Shown in pieces: positions 34,890 to 44,212 of a stretch of DNA of 64,000 bases. The DNA lies in NCBI GenBank assembly GCA_024644235.1, contig JAHELJ010000018.1, forward strand, positions 1 to 64,000, written 5' to 3'. Made by a program: the position numbers and the translations under genes. The notes under the pieces were generated by a model. The model saw nothing but the letters and a program-made list of their open reading frames with translations. It was not told where the DNA came from and did not search any database. The stretch comes from Lewinellaceae bacterium. Its GTDB lineage: Bacteria > Bacteroidota > Bacteroidia > Chitinophagales > Saprospiraceae. The first letter of the stretch is position 1. Each line of letters starts with the position of its first letter.

Positions 34890-37786
34890 TTCTTTGTTTG
34901 TGGCTTCTGACAACTTCCCTGGAAGCATGGAACCAGGTTTACCATTTTGACCGCTTCGGCGTCGAAGAAGGTCTTTCCTCCTCATTCCTCAGTGATCTTG
35001 CAATCGACAGTCAGGGATACATTTGGATTGCTTCATGGGGAGGAGGCACAATGCGCTTTGACGGTGTCACGTTCGAGCCAGTAGAATCATGTGGTTCTTC
35101 ACGGTACGTTTCCTCCATTCATCTAGAAAAAGACAAGAGGATCTGGATTGGAGCAGCTAGTGAACTAATCCGATTGCATCGCAGATCAAAAGCGTGTGAT
35201 GTGATCAACCTCGAGGCAAGTGTACTGGACATTCTGGTTTTTGATAAATCTTTAGTCGTGGCTACGGAGAACGGCTTTTTTGAAATCGACAAAGAAGAGA
35301 TGAGCATTTCGCGCCATCTGCTAGAAGGCATTGCGGTCTACGAGCTAGTCAAGTCCGGTAATGAAATTTATGCTGGAACACAGCAGGGGTTAGTTAAGAT
35401 CACAGACAAATCCTGGCAAAGGGAGGTGGTAGACATCACGATATCAGAAGTTAGAGCCCTATCTCTGGATCAACAGGGTACCCTTTGGGAAGCTGGCATG
35501 GAGGGTATCAAGACCCTTTCAACTAGTACGACTGTTATTGATTGGCCTGGTCCCTTAGCTCTTTCCCCAACTTTTATCACTCCCGGGTCTTTGGGTAGTT
35601 TGTTTATTGGTACCAGCACCCATGGCATTTTTATTTGGCAAAGCATCGACTCTTCTTGGCAGCAAATCGACGAGTCGCAACTTGGATTTGATCATGTCAC
35701 GCAAATGATATTCGATGATTGGGGTAATGCCTGGATCGCTTCTTTTGGAGGAGGGCTGATCAGATATGGAGCTCAATTATTACGATGGCATTCCCAGGAA
35801 ACAGGATTAGGGGGAAGATTCGTTCGTCAAGTACGGCCAGATAGCCAATCCGGGATAAATGTTTTGTATAACAATGGAAAAGTGGATCGAATCGATAATA
35901 GACAAATAATCAATTTTGAGCCTGACTGGGCAACAAATCGAGAGTATACCGCTCTTCCTGTTTCAGAAAATTTTAGCAACTGGATGGCTACCGAAGAAGG
36001 AATATTGAAGTTGTGGCGAGAAGCAGTTTACCAGGTGCAGTCTGATACAGGCTGGCAGCAGCCGATTTCATCATTTGCAGTTATGGATAGTAGTCGGATT
36101 ATTCTCTGTACAGATGATGGGATGTGGCAGGTCTCGACTGCTGCACCAGAGGTTGATTCTTCTGCTTTGATTTTTAAAATTAAGCGAATACATCCGGGTC
36201 CGTTGAGACATCTTTTTCTCGACAAATTTTCAAACGTTTGGTCATGGGGTCCAAACAATCTAATCTGCATGTCTGATTCGATTTATCAAGTTGATCTCAG
36301 GTTTTATGAAAGACAAATTTACCCCACTACCATTGCGGAAACGATGAATGGGGAGATAGTCATCGGATCCCGGGATGCAGGCATTTTTTTTGTGAGGAGA
36401 AGAGGTGGAGAAATGGTTCTCGAAGCCTTGCAGAAGTCAGAGGATTTACCAACTAAGCAAATCAGAACGATTCTCATCGATGGGGATCAAATGTGGATTG
36501 GAACGAACGATGGCATCGCGGTTGGTAAGATCCAGCCAGGTCCGGTTTTTCAATTGGAGACATGGCTGGATAGGAGTTCAGGTTTGATGAATCCGGATAT
36601 CAATGAGCATGCAGGGATAGTTGCAGATAATCAACACATATACTTTGGGACATCAAGCGGACTCCTAGAATTCTACCCCAGCACTAATGCTGCTCGTGGT
36701 TATGGACCCCGACTTAGTATTGAATCCGTTCTAATCAACGATGAAGAAATCGAGTTGTTAGATGAACAGCCTCTTCGACTGATTGGTGAGAATCCGCATT
36801 TTTCTATTGTTTCGAATGCCATAGACTTGGGCCTTCCTTTGGGAATAAAATATTATTGGAGGCTGAATGGCCACGATGCAGAGTGGCGACTTTCGTCTTC
36901 GGGAGGCCATATTGACCTATGGACTGTGCCCTATGGGAGCTATAACTTAGAACTGAAAGCAGTGAATCTCAAGGGCATCGAAAGCAACATTTTGGCCTTG
37001 CCCCTGGATGCATTGCCTCCGATATGGAAAAGACCCTGGTTTACAGTATTAGGAATAGTAATGACTCTTTCAAGCCTGTACGTCATCTACCGGATCAGAC
37101 TCAAAAAATTGTTAAGGCAATCTGCTCGAAAGGCGAGAGATCTTGAGATCCAAAATAATTTGCTAAAGCTTGAGCAGCAGGCTCTCCGGTTGCAGATGAA
37201 TCCACATTTCATATTTAATGCATTGCAGTCAATTCAGACGGTGATGCGGGAAGGTAAAATAGCAGAAGCAGAAGTGCATCTGAGAAAATTTGGTGATTTG
37301 ATGAGAAGATTATTGGATCAGAGTAGGCGGGATTCAATTTCGCTTGATGACGAAATTCAGAGTCTGAATGCATATTTAGAAATAGAGCGATCAATTCGAA
37401 GTGAGAGATTTGATTTTTCAATTGCCATTCATTCAGATGTGGACCTCTCTTTTTATCATATTCCTCCCATGGTGATTCAACCATTTGTGGAGAACGCAGT
37501 TAAGCACGGTCTTCCTGTGAATGGTATTAAAGGGGATATACAGATCAGTATGAAGTTGAAAGGAAGATATTTGGAATGCACTATTGAAGACAATGGACCA
37601 GGTATCGTAAAACCTAAGCAGCCTGGACATCGATCGGCCGGTATCCAGGTCACCTCGGATCGATTAAGATCGTTAAGCTCATCCGGCGGGTTGGATCCTG
37701 TGCGGATTGAAACACTGAGGAAGGACGAGAGGGTAAGCGGGACGATGGTGACTTTATTCATACCTATTATCGAGGAAGAAGCATGA
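34865..37786 (+). CDS. Two-component sensor: Reg_prop beta-propeller, Y_Y_Y domain, LytS-type histidine kinase
   Basis: 973 residues. Signal peptide (LKTLLCLWLLTTSLEA), then about 600 residues of Reg_prop repeats (LAIDSQGYIWIASWGGGTMRF, WIGAASELIRL, GTNDGIAVG), a Y_Y_Y domain (YYWRLNGHDAEWRLSS, GSYNLELKAVNLKG), one transmembrane helix near 725 (PWFTVLGIVMTLSSLYVIYRI), and a LytS/HisKA_5 kinase with MNPHFIFNALQSIQ (phospho-acceptor H781) and the ATPase motifs FVENAVKHGLP and IEDNGPGI. Senses an extracellular or periplasmic ligand and phosphorylates the LytTR regulator, whose start overlaps its stop by 4 bp. It follows the electron-transfer cluster by 122 bp. Confidence 0.92.
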   Translation: MISHPLKTLLCLWLLTTSLEAWNQVYHFDRFGVEEGLSSSFLSDLAIDSQGYIWIASWGGGTMRFDGVTFEPVESCGSSRYVSSIHLEKDKRIWIGAASELIRLHRRSKACDVINLEASVLDILVFDKSLVVATENGFFEIDKEEMSISRHLLEGIAVYELVKSGNEIYAGTQQGLVKITDKSWQREVVDITISEVRALSLDQQGTLWEAGMEGIKTLSTSTTVIDWPGPLALSPTFITPGSLGSLFIGTSTHGIFIWQSIDSSWQQIDESQLGFDHVTQMIFDDWGNAWIASFGGGLIRYGAQLLRWHSQETGLGGRFVRQVRPDSQSGINVLYNNGKVDRIDNRQIINFEPDWATNREYTALPVSENFSNWMATEEGILKLWREAVYQVQSDTGWQQPISSFAVMDSSRIILCTDDGMWQVSTAAPEVDSSALIFKIKRIHPGPLRHLFLDKFSNVWSWGPNNLICMSDSIYQVDLRFYERQIYPTTIAETMNGEIVIGSRDAGIFFVRRRGGEMVLEALQKSEDLPTKQIRTILIDGDQMWIGTNDGIAVGKIQPGPVFQLETWLDRSSGLMNPDINEHAGIVADNQHIYFGTSSGLLEFYPSTNAARGYGPRLSIESVLINDEEIELLDEQPLRLIGENPHFSIVSNAIDLGLPLGIKYYWRLNGHDAEWRLSSSGGHIDLWTVPYGSYNLELKAVNLKGIESNILALPLDALPPIWKRPWFTVLGIVMTLSSLYVIYRIRLKKLLRQSARKARDLEIQNNLLKLEQQALRLQMNPHFIFNALQSIQTVMREGKIAEAEVHLRKFGDLMRRLLDQSRRDSISLDDEIQSLNAYLEIERSIRSERFDFSIAIHSDVDLSFYHIPPMVIQPFVENAVKHGLPVNGIKGDIQISMKLKGRYLECTIEDNGPGIVKPKQPGHRSAGIQVTSDRLRSLSSSGGLDPVRIETLRKDERVSGTMVTLFIPIIEEEA

Positions 37787-38523
37787 TTAAGGCAATCATA
37801 GTTGAAGATAATGCAGATTCACTGCGGCATTTGAAAAGCATTTTGAGCGAATTTTGTCCGCAAGTGGAGGTAACTGGTACTACATCAGGAGTTGTTGCTG
37901 CGGCAAAGATTATCAAACAAGACCCTCCCGATCTCATCTTTCTTGACATAGAATTAGAGGATGGAAGTGGATTTGATCTATTGGAAATTCTTACAGACAT
38001 TCATTTCAAGGTGATTTTCATAACGGGATCAGATCAACATGCCATACGGGCTTTTCGTTTTTCGGCCATTGATTATTTGCTAAAGCCGGTGAAAGAGGAA
38101 GAACTTGTAGAGGCGGTAGAAAAGGTTCACCTGCGAGATTCCGCCGATAATGTTGAAGTTTTGCTGGAGGCGTGGCAAGAGAACCATCGGATACCTCGGA
38201 TCACGTTGAGAAATAGTGATGAGATCAAGATTATATCGGTCGATCAGATCGTCAGGTGTGAGTCAGATAGTAGTTATACAACTTTTCACTTCATCGACGG
38301 ATCCCGCTTTCTGGTTTCCAAAACACTGAAATCCTATTCTTCGTTGCTGCTCCCATTTCAGTTCATGCGAGTGCATCAATCTCACCTGGTGAATCTCAAT
38401 CAAGTCCAGTCATACATGAAAGCTGACGGGGGATATCTTTTGATGAGTGACGGTAGTGAGATTCCGGTGGCTATCCGTAAACGCGCACAGCTATCCAGGT
38501 GGTTGGCACGAGGTGAAGTGTGA
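37783..38523 (+). CDS. LytTR-family response regulator
   Basis: 246 residues. A receiver domain at 1-115 with acidic residues E8-D9, phospho-acceptor D55 in LIFLDIELEDGSG, and K at VKPVKEE (LLKPVKEEELVEAV). A LytTR DNA-binding domain occupies the last ~100 residues: RCESDSSYTTFHFIDGS, FMRVHQSHLVNLNQV, YLLMSDGSEIPVAIRKRAQL. Starts inside the sensor stop (4-bp overlap). Target genes are not shown; the adjacent cytochrome cluster is an obvious candidate. Confidence 0.93.
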   Translation: MIKAIIVEDNADSLRHLKSILSEFCPQVEVTGTTSGVVAAAKIIKQDPPDLIFLDIELEDGSGFDLLEILTDIHFKVIFITGSDQHAIRAFRFSAIDYLLKPVKEEELVEAVEKVHLRDSADNVEVLLEAWQENHRIPRITLRNSDEIKIISVDQIVRCESDSSYTTFHFIDGSRFLVSKTLKSYSSLLLPFQFMRVHQSHLVNLNQVQSYMKADGGYLLMSDGSEIPVAIRKRAQLSRWLARGEV

Positions 38524-38530
38524 TCAAATC

Positions 38531-38567
38531 AAAAAAGCCCACCCTTCGAGAACTCGCCGGGCGGGCT
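38531..38567 (-). terminator. Terminator between convergent genes, read from the minus strand
   Basis: Arms AGCCCACC and GGCGGGCT (one mismatch) with an inner CGAG/CTCG pairing, followed on the minus strand by TTTTTT. It ends the SH3 gene and may act on the regulator gene in the other direction too. Confidence 0.7.
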
Positions 38568-38577
38568 CATGAAAAGA

Positions 38578-39297
38578 TCAGCATCCTGTGTATCCCTTTG
38601 CTTTGACCAGGATTTTTCCGTTTGGCATCTTGCGAATGTCCACCGGATCTCCCAGATTCACTTTGATTTGATCTATTTCTCCTCGGCTATTTTCAATAAA
38701 GAGGAGTGATTTTTCAAATGTGGTACGAGTACGCCGATCAGGAACCATACTGCGCATCAAGTTCAGGATTTCACTGATTTTCATTCCGTCAATCTGCATT
38801 TCAATCGTCCAATAATTATCCGAAACCGAGCGCTTTACCTTCGAGCCATTTGACAAAAGGTAGGTCAGAGAATATTCGGAAGAGTCGACTACCTGAGTGG
38901 TTGGGTAGTGTTGGTCAAGGTAATGGCCGAGAGTATAGGCATAGGAGTAACCATCACTACAAATTTCGTCTTCAGATGCAGGAAAGGGCAGGGGAGAAAG
39001 GTAGCCGTCAAAGAGATAGCCAGTAACACCCTCATAGTCTACCAGGATCCAATGGCCATCGATCCAATCGATTCGATCCAAATGGTCATCGCAGTAGTCA
39101 AACGTATTGAGAATTTTTACTTGATCAGCATATCGTACTATATCCAGCACTTCAGAATTTTGATTTGGTAGAGCTCTCAGTTTCATTCCGCTGGGAGCAA
39201 AGACATTTACATAAGTGCCCTCTAACCACGGATCCGTGTGGCTAGTAGCTTGAATTGTAGTGGCTAGTGCGAGGAGGATGACGATTGTGAATTTCAT
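38578..39297 (-). CDS. SH3-domain secreted protein
   Basis: 239 residues, with a signal peptide (IVILLALATTIQATS). Residues 25-100 form a bacterial SH3 domain (TYVNVFAPSGMKLRALPNQNSEVLDIVRYADQV is the opening, in shortened form NVFAPSGMKLRALPN; then GHWILVDYEGVTGYLFDGYL). The C-terminal half has no named domain and contains acidic Ser/Asp residues. SH3b domains often bind cell-wall peptides. Convergent with the regulator gene, with a terminator between; it is followed 25 bp on by the SPFH gene upstream on the same strand, so both may share one transcript. Confidence 0.8.
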   Translation of the reverse strand: MKFTIVILLALATTIQATSHTDPWLEGTYVNVFAPSGMKLRALPNQNSEVLDIVRYADQVKILNTFDYCDDHLDRIDWIDGHWILVDYEGVTGYLFDGYLSPLPFPASEDEICSDGYSYAYTLGHYLDQHYPTTQVVDSSEYSLTYLLSNGSKVKRSVSDNYWTIEMQIDGMKISEILNLMRSMVPDRRTRTTFEKSLLFIENSRGEIDQIKVNLGDPVDIRKMPNGKILVKAKGYTGC

Positions 39298-39322
39298 GAT
39301 GTTTATTTTTTTAGGTGAAGAA

Positions 39323-40318
39323 TTACCGGGTTATGGCCGGCATTGATTGATTGATAAGGTTGCCAAAGACACTGGGATCAGTCCCTGTGGGGAGGACGGC
39401 GATTTCTACTTTGCCCGCTAGCTCTTTATTGACTAGAAAACTGGCGTAAACAGGATTTGAGGTACAGAGCTCAGCAAGCTTTATCTGAGTTTGGTGTTCG
39501 AGATCTGCAATCTTTCGCTGGTTCTCCAATGCCAACATATCGATGTCTTTTCGTTTTTCGATTTCCAGGTCTTTGAGATCGCGAAGTTTATCCAGCTCAG
39601 CTTTGGCCAGGAGTCTTTTTTCTTCAATTGCAGAGTTAGTTTTCAATCGATCAACCTGGGCTTGGGTTTCGGCCCTTGCCAGTTCAATAGCACGCCGGTC
39701 TTTTTCAGTTTCAGCTTGGATTTTTTGCAATCTACCATCAGATTCTGCCTGCGTGATTTGAATCTTACCTTGAGCCTCCGTTCTCTTGCGGTCGGCTTCA
39801 GCCTGGCTGAGGTCAATTCTACTTTGCTCCCGGATAAATTCGAGCTCCTGCACTTTCAGCCCGATCTCCTCTTTTGCCGTTGCATACAGGGGAGGAAAGT
39901 CGATAGCTGATACAATGATTTTATGGATCAGTATAGAGGGTTCGCCCAATTGCGTAGAGAGGTTTGCTCTCAGATCTTCGATGTATAACTTTCGTTGAGC
40001 AGCAAAAACAGAATCGACACTCTTGTAATTATGTGAGACAAGATTAGCTATTTCGATAGCGGCTGGGACCAAGATGGAATGATTGAATGAATCTGGGTGT
40101 TCGTAGGCTTTAGCAAAGAGTTTGGGCTGGGAAATACTCCATTGCCAGGTGACGTCAAGATGGAGTGGAACTCCATCTCCCAAGCGGATATCATGGAGAA
40201 TATTTCGATGTACCTGAGTTTTGGATAATTCTTCGGGGACCCACTTTTGGCTATTGCAAGAGATGAGGAGGGGCATGAGTAGGAGCAGCGATCCGATAAA
40301 CAGATGATCAAATTTCAT
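39323..40318 (-). CDS. SPFH/band 7-like lipoprotein with long coiled coil
   Basis: 331 residues. The signal peptide ends in MPLLISC (Cys21), so a lipoprotein rather than the usual N-terminal transmembrane anchor. Residues 45-150 show SPFH sequence (VPLHLDVTWQWSISQPKLF, VDSVFAAQRKLYIEDLRANLS), then a charged coiled coil (about 155-270) rich in Glu/Ala/Lys (QAEADRKRTEAQGKIQITQ), ending in a globular tail (KLAELCTSNPVYASFLVN, VAVLPTG-type). SPFH proteins form oligomeric rings at membranes. Lies 25 bp upstream of the SH3 gene on the same strand. Confidence 0.8.
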   Translation of the reverse strand: MKFDHLFIGSLLLLMPLLISCNSQKWVPEELSKTQVHRNILHDIRLGDGVPLHLDVTWQWSISQPKLFAKAYEHPDSFNHSILVPAAIEIANLVSHNYKSVDSVFAAQRKLYIEDLRANLSTQLGEPSILIHKIIVSAIDFPPLYATAKEEIGLKVQELEFIREQSRIDLSQAEADRKRTEAQGKIQITQAESDGRLQKIQAETEKDRRAIELARAETQAQVDRLKTNSAIEEKRLLAKAELDKLRDLKDLEIEKRKDIDMLALENQRKIADLEHQTQIKLAELCTSNPVYASFLVNKELAGKVEIAVLPTGTDPSVFGNLINQSMPAITR

Positions 40319-40524
40319 GATGATGGATTGTTTAGATTGATAAATACTTTATCCAAAGTAGAAGTGAATTGGCGAGAGATGCTCAGGGATTTGGAATCTG
40401 ATGGGTGGGGGTTAGAATTCGTTTAGGAATGGACAGAATTCGTGATTTGGGGAAAGGAGGGATGGCTAAAGAATCGATTCGTAGCGGGTTGTGGGCTACG
40501 GGCCCGAAGGAACTAACCGTCAAC

Positions 40525-40619
40525 AACGGTTATATACGTATGTAACGGTAATATACGTATGTAACGGTTATATCCGTATCTTACGGTAATATTCGAATAC
40601 TACGATTATTGATGTTTAC
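40525..40619. repeat. Five tandem 19-bp iteron-like repeats with central dyads
   Basis: Units: AACGGTTATATACGTATGT (40525), AACGGTAATATACGTATGT (40544), AACGGTTATATCCGTATCT (40563), TACGGTAATATTCGAATAC (40582) and a degenerate TACGATTATTGATGTTTAC (40601). Position 7 alternates T, A, T, A, T. Bases 10-17 of copies 1, 2 and 4 are perfect 8-bp palindromes (ATACGTAT twice, then ATTCGAAT with both halves changed together). An inverted copy AACCGT lies just upstream at 40515-40520. The array ends 28 bp before the zinc-ribbon gene at 40648. The rest of the 40319-40524 stretch holds no gene. An operator or initiator-binding array is plausible. Confidence 0.8.
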
Positions 40620-40647
40620 CTAAAAAATCTCGCGCCAGCTTCAGAAC

Positions 40648-41028
40648 ATGCCTCTACCTCGACCAGTAGCCCACTGCCCAATATGCGGCGACAAAGTCAT
40701 AGGACGGAAAGACAAAATCTTTTGCTCTCCGAATTGTAAGGCTGAATATCACTACAGAAGAAAAAAACAACGAGTCCCTGTGTCCGAACCAATCGATTCG
40801 ATCCTCCATCGCAATTGGGTGATTCTTACTGAGCTATATGAGGAGATTGGTAAAAAGAAATTTTTCGTTTCCCGGGCAAAACTCAATAAATCGGGGTTTC
40901 ATACCAGATATTTTACCAGCTATGAACTCAACTCTAAAGGGAAGGCCTATCGATACATCTACGACTTTGGATGGATGGAGTTTAGTGATAAAGAACTCAT
41001 GGTGATCAAGTTGGCAAAACCCAAATAG
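40648..41028 (+). CDS. Small zinc-ribbon protein (DUF2116-like)
   Basis: 126 residues with C10-PI-C13 and C26-SPN-C30 forming a zinc ribbon (HCPICGDKVI, IFCSPNCKAEYHYRRKK), then a basic helix and a C-terminal alpha/beta domain (KFFVSRAKLNKSGFHTRYF, YIYDFGWMEF). The CxxC...CSxxC arrangement with Tyr-His-Tyr-Arg-Arg after it is common in Bacteroidota DUF2116-like proteins, possibly nucleic-acid binding. The iteron-like array upstream is the striking context. It ends directly adjacent to the convergent sulfatase. Confidence 0.85.
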   Translation: MPLPRPVAHCPICGDKVIGRKDKIFCSPNCKAEYHYRRKKQRVPVSEPIDSILHRNWVILTELYEEIGKKKFFVSRAKLNKSGFHTRYFTSYELNSKGKAYRYIYDFGWMEFSDKELMVIKLAKPK

Positions 41029-42573
41029 TCAGTTCCAGGCGGAGGAAATAATCTCCATCATTGTCGGGTCTTGTACATCAGCATCTTGCCATTGTTCTCT
41101 TAACTGCTTAAGCTCACGTTTTAAAGTGTCTATAATCCCGGAATATTGACTCACCTTGTATTGATTCTCATTCTCTCCTGGATCTGCTAGTAGATCAAAG
41201 AACTCCCAACCCGGGGTAGTCGGAGCAGCTATCGCTCCATTCATATCCAAAGGATTACCATAAAAGAAAGCCAATTTGTACCGGTCGGTACGAATCCCAA
41301 AATGAGCTGGTCTCTCTTTGCGATGTAACCAATAGCGATAATACATCGATTTCCTCCAGGAAGGATCGATGCCACCAGTGAGTAAATGTCGAAAAGACTT
41401 TCCTCGGACAAAAGGAAGCTCTGGTAGTCCGGCATAGTCCGCAAATAAAGCTGGAAAATCAATATTTAGAATGATTTCATCGATCCGTTGACTTGCCTTT
41501 ACTTCGGGAGGGTATCTGATGACAAATGGCATGCGGATAGCCTCCTCGTAAATCATGCGTTTGTCAAAAAAACCGTGTTCCCCTAAGAAATAACCTTGAT
41601 CGGCGGTGTAAATTACAATGGTATTTTCAGCTAGATCATTATCATCTAGATACCCTAGCAGTTTTCCGATATTTTCATCGATGGACGCACCGCATCGTAA
41701 GAAATCACGAATGAATTTTTGATAAATTTTTTTTCGCGCGGACACACTGTCTAAGCCCTCTAGCGAAAAAGGTAGACCGGGATATCGCCTTTGTTCGGCA
41801 GATAGGGTACTGTTGTCGATCCATCTCTGGCCAAGTATTTCCAGTTGCTGGCCTTCAAATGTGCGACCACTTAGATCCGGCGAAAATTCAAGCAGAGAGG
41901 CCGGTTCAGGAAATATGGTAGACTCATGCAGGTCTGCTAATCGATCCGGATAGTCAAATGGCTCATGGGTAGCTTTGAAGTGAGTCATCAGGAAAAATGG
42001 TTTTTCCTTATCTCGTTTATCCAGCCAGTTAAGGGATTCTTCTGCAATTACATCAGAAGAAAACCCTTTGTAATGTGTCCCACCTTCCCGGCCCTCAGCC
42101 CAGGTTTCTTCGTTCTTTAAAATAGGATTCCGGTACATCCCCTGACCAGGCAATACCAGAAAATAATCGAAGCCGGCTGGTTTTGATTTGAGATGCCACT
42201 TCCCCACCACTGCGGTTTGATATCCGTGTTTTCTTAACTCTTTGGCGATGTTTGGATGATCCGATGATAGTTCATCTGCCAGAGTGTACACGTTATTTTC
42301 ATGACTATACTGCCCGGTGAGGATAGATGCCCGGCTTGGCACGCAAATAGAATTGGTGCAAAAAGCATTATTTAACACAGAGCCTTCTTCAGCCAAACGT
42401 CTGATATTGGGATTGGAAATCAGACTGTCAAGGATACCACCATAGATTCCCCAAGCCTGGGAAGTATGATCATCCGACATGATGAAGAGGATGTTGGGTC
42501 GATTGTCTATATCCTTTTTGCAAGCAGAGAAAGATAGCGCTGTGGCCAAACCGAGATAAAGGACAATCCTCAT
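41029..42573 (-). CDS. Cys-type sulfatase lipoprotein
   Basis: 514 residues from ATG 42573. Lipobox LSFSAC (Cys18). Formylglycine motif C77-V-P-S-R in CTNSICVPSRASILTGQ, metal residues DD in FIMSDDHTSQAWG, and late FDKRMIYEEAIRMP and YTADQGYFLGEHG, as in S1 sulfatases (iduronate-2-sulfatase-like). It removes sulfate from a glycan once Cys is converted to formylglycine. Its start overlaps the stop of the other sulfatase as TGATG, so both are one operon. Ends next to the zinc-ribbon gene without a spacer. Confidence 0.93.
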   Translation of the reverse strand: MRIVLYLGLATALSFSACKKDIDNRPNILFIMSDDHTSQAWGIYGGILDSLISNPNIRRLAEEGSVLNNAFCTNSICVPSRASILTGQYSHENNVYTLADELSSDHPNIAKELRKHGYQTAVVGKWHLKSKPAGFDYFLVLPGQGMYRNPILKNEETWAEGREGGTHYKGFSSDVIAEESLNWLDKRDKEKPFFLMTHFKATHEPFDYPDRLADLHESTIFPEPASLLEFSPDLSGRTFEGQQLEILGQRWIDNSTLSAEQRRYPGLPFSLEGLDSVSARKKIYQKFIRDFLRCGASIDENIGKLLGYLDDNDLAENTIVIYTADQGYFLGEHGFFDKRMIYEEAIRMPFVIRYPPEVKASQRIDEIILNIDFPALFADYAGLPELPFVRGKSFRHLLTGGIDPSWRKSMYYRYWLHRKERPAHFGIRTDRYKLAFFYGNPLDMNGAIAAPTTPGWEFFDLLADPGENENQYKVSQYSGIIDTLKRELKQLREQWQDADVQDPTMMEIISSAWN

Positions 42574-44093
42574 CACTGATATAGTTCCGGGTTTAAAAAA
42601 ACATCTCCATGATTTTGCTGAGCCGGACCAGGTGTACTTCGACCAGCCGAAATGTACTTTTCCATGAGCGAAGTCAGCTCTTCAACTACGATAGTACTAT
42701 CACTTGCCAGGTTATCTACTTCACCAACGTCTTGATCCAGGTCGTAAAGCTGAAGAGGAGGAAGGTTTTGACTTTTTGCTTCCTCCGGTCTGGGTTCACT
42801 CCATCCGCCTGATCCTGGACAGAAGATCATTTTCCAATTCTTTTCTCTGATGGCAAAAGAACCATTAACCGAATGATGCACTGTGGCTTCTCTGAAGGGA
42901 AATTCCTTTTGATCATTGAGAAAAAGAGGCGTCATATCATAGCTATCTTCTCCTTCATTGGCTTCGAGGGTGTCACCAACGATGGAGGCACATGTGGCCA
43001 ATAGATCTGTAAGACAAATTGTCTCATCCACCACCTTCCCTCCCGCTATTTTGTCCGGCCAGTGAGCGATGAATGGTACACGATGTCCACCTTCATATAT
43101 ATCTGCCTTATGGCCGCGGTATATGTGACTCGGATTATGATCAAAGCTAGCCAACTCCTCAAAATCTGCCATCGGTGAACATCCGTTGTCAGAAGTGAAA
43201 ATTAAGAGGGTGTTGTCAAGTATCTCATGCTCGTCAAGTTTGCTCATAATCTGTCCCACTACGTCATCTACCATTATCACAAAATCTCCATAGGAATTGG
43301 TCTGGCTTTTCCCCTTAAAATCATCAGTGGGTAGAATCGGTGTATGAGGCGCAGGCAGGGGAAAGTAGATGAACATTGGGGCAGTTCCGTTCGCATGGTT
43401 ATCGATATATTCTAAAGCCTTTTCTGTCAGCATTGGCAGGACCTCCTCGTGGCGAAAATCGTGTCCAATCTGCCCTTCCCTCCAAAACTCTTTGCCTAGC
43501 CGTTCTTCAATGGTGTCAATTTGTTGACTGGTAGATCGATCATTTTCGATGTATATATAGGGTGGAATATCAAGAGATGCGGCAATACCAAAAAAGTAAT
43601 CAAACCCCAACTCCAATGGTCCTCCTGAAATTGGAGCAGTAAGTTCGACATTCCCCATAGTATCTCGTGACCAGCCCAGACCAAGGTGCCACTTACCAAT
43701 GCAAGCTGTTTCATACCCCTCAGACTTGAGGAAAGATGCGACGGTCGTTCTGCCAGTCGAAATAATAGGCTCGTCCCAACTCCAGGTGACTCCCTTCTTC
43801 AATGAACTGCGCCATGCATATCTTCCTGTCAGGATACCATAGCGGGTCGGAGTACACACTGATGATCCACTATGGGCGTCTGTAAACATCATGCCATCAG
43901 CAGCCAGTTTATCTAGATGAGTGGTGTATAGCTTCCCGTTTGGATTGAAAGCAGAGACATCACCATATCCCAGATCATCAGCCAGGATATAGATGATGTT
44001 AGGGAGATTCCGATCTGTACTGGTTCCGACAGTCTTATTACAACCTGTTGCAAAAGTGACTACGATGATAAGAAAATATATGTCAGACATCAT
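42573..44093 (-). CDS. Cys-type arylsulfatase lipoprotein
   Basis: 506 residues from ATG 44093; an upstream in-frame TTG at 44105 is unlikely. Lipobox FATGC (Cys18). Formylglycine motif C80-T-P-T-R in GSSVCTPTRYGILTGRYAW, ILADDLGYGD metal motif, and FTSDNGCSP, GHKADIYEGGHRVPFIAHW, typical of arylsulfatase A. Paired with the second sulfatase downstream and divergent from a GH65 glycosidase, which points to degradation of a sulfated glycan. Confidence 0.93.
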   Translation of the reverse strand: MMSDIYFLIIVVTFATGCNKTVGTSTDRNLPNIIYILADDLGYGDVSAFNPNGKLYTTHLDKLAADGMMFTDAHSGSSVCTPTRYGILTGRYAWRSSLKKGVTWSWDEPIISTGRTTVASFLKSEGYETACIGKWHLGLGWSRDTMGNVELTAPISGGPLELGFDYFFGIAASLDIPPYIYIENDRSTSQQIDTIEERLGKEFWREGQIGHDFRHEEVLPMLTEKALEYIDNHANGTAPMFIYFPLPAPHTPILPTDDFKGKSQTNSYGDFVIMVDDVVGQIMSKLDEHEILDNTLLIFTSDNGCSPMADFEELASFDHNPSHIYRGHKADIYEGGHRVPFIAHWPDKIAGGKVVDETICLTDLLATCASIVGDTLEANEGEDSYDMTPLFLNDQKEFPFREATVHHSVNGSFAIREKNWKMIFCPGSGGWSEPRPEEAKSQNLPPLQLYDLDQDVGEVDNLASDSTIVVEELTSLMEKYISAGRSTPGPAQQNHGDVFLNPELYQ

Positions 44094-44212
44094 ATTTCCG
44101 ATCAATTACAAGATTTAGTTCAAACATCTTCGATTGAAGCTATAAGTTATGAAACCAGTCTGAGACTCCACTTTTGCCCAATTCATTATTTTAAATGGAA
44201 ATTCACTGATCT

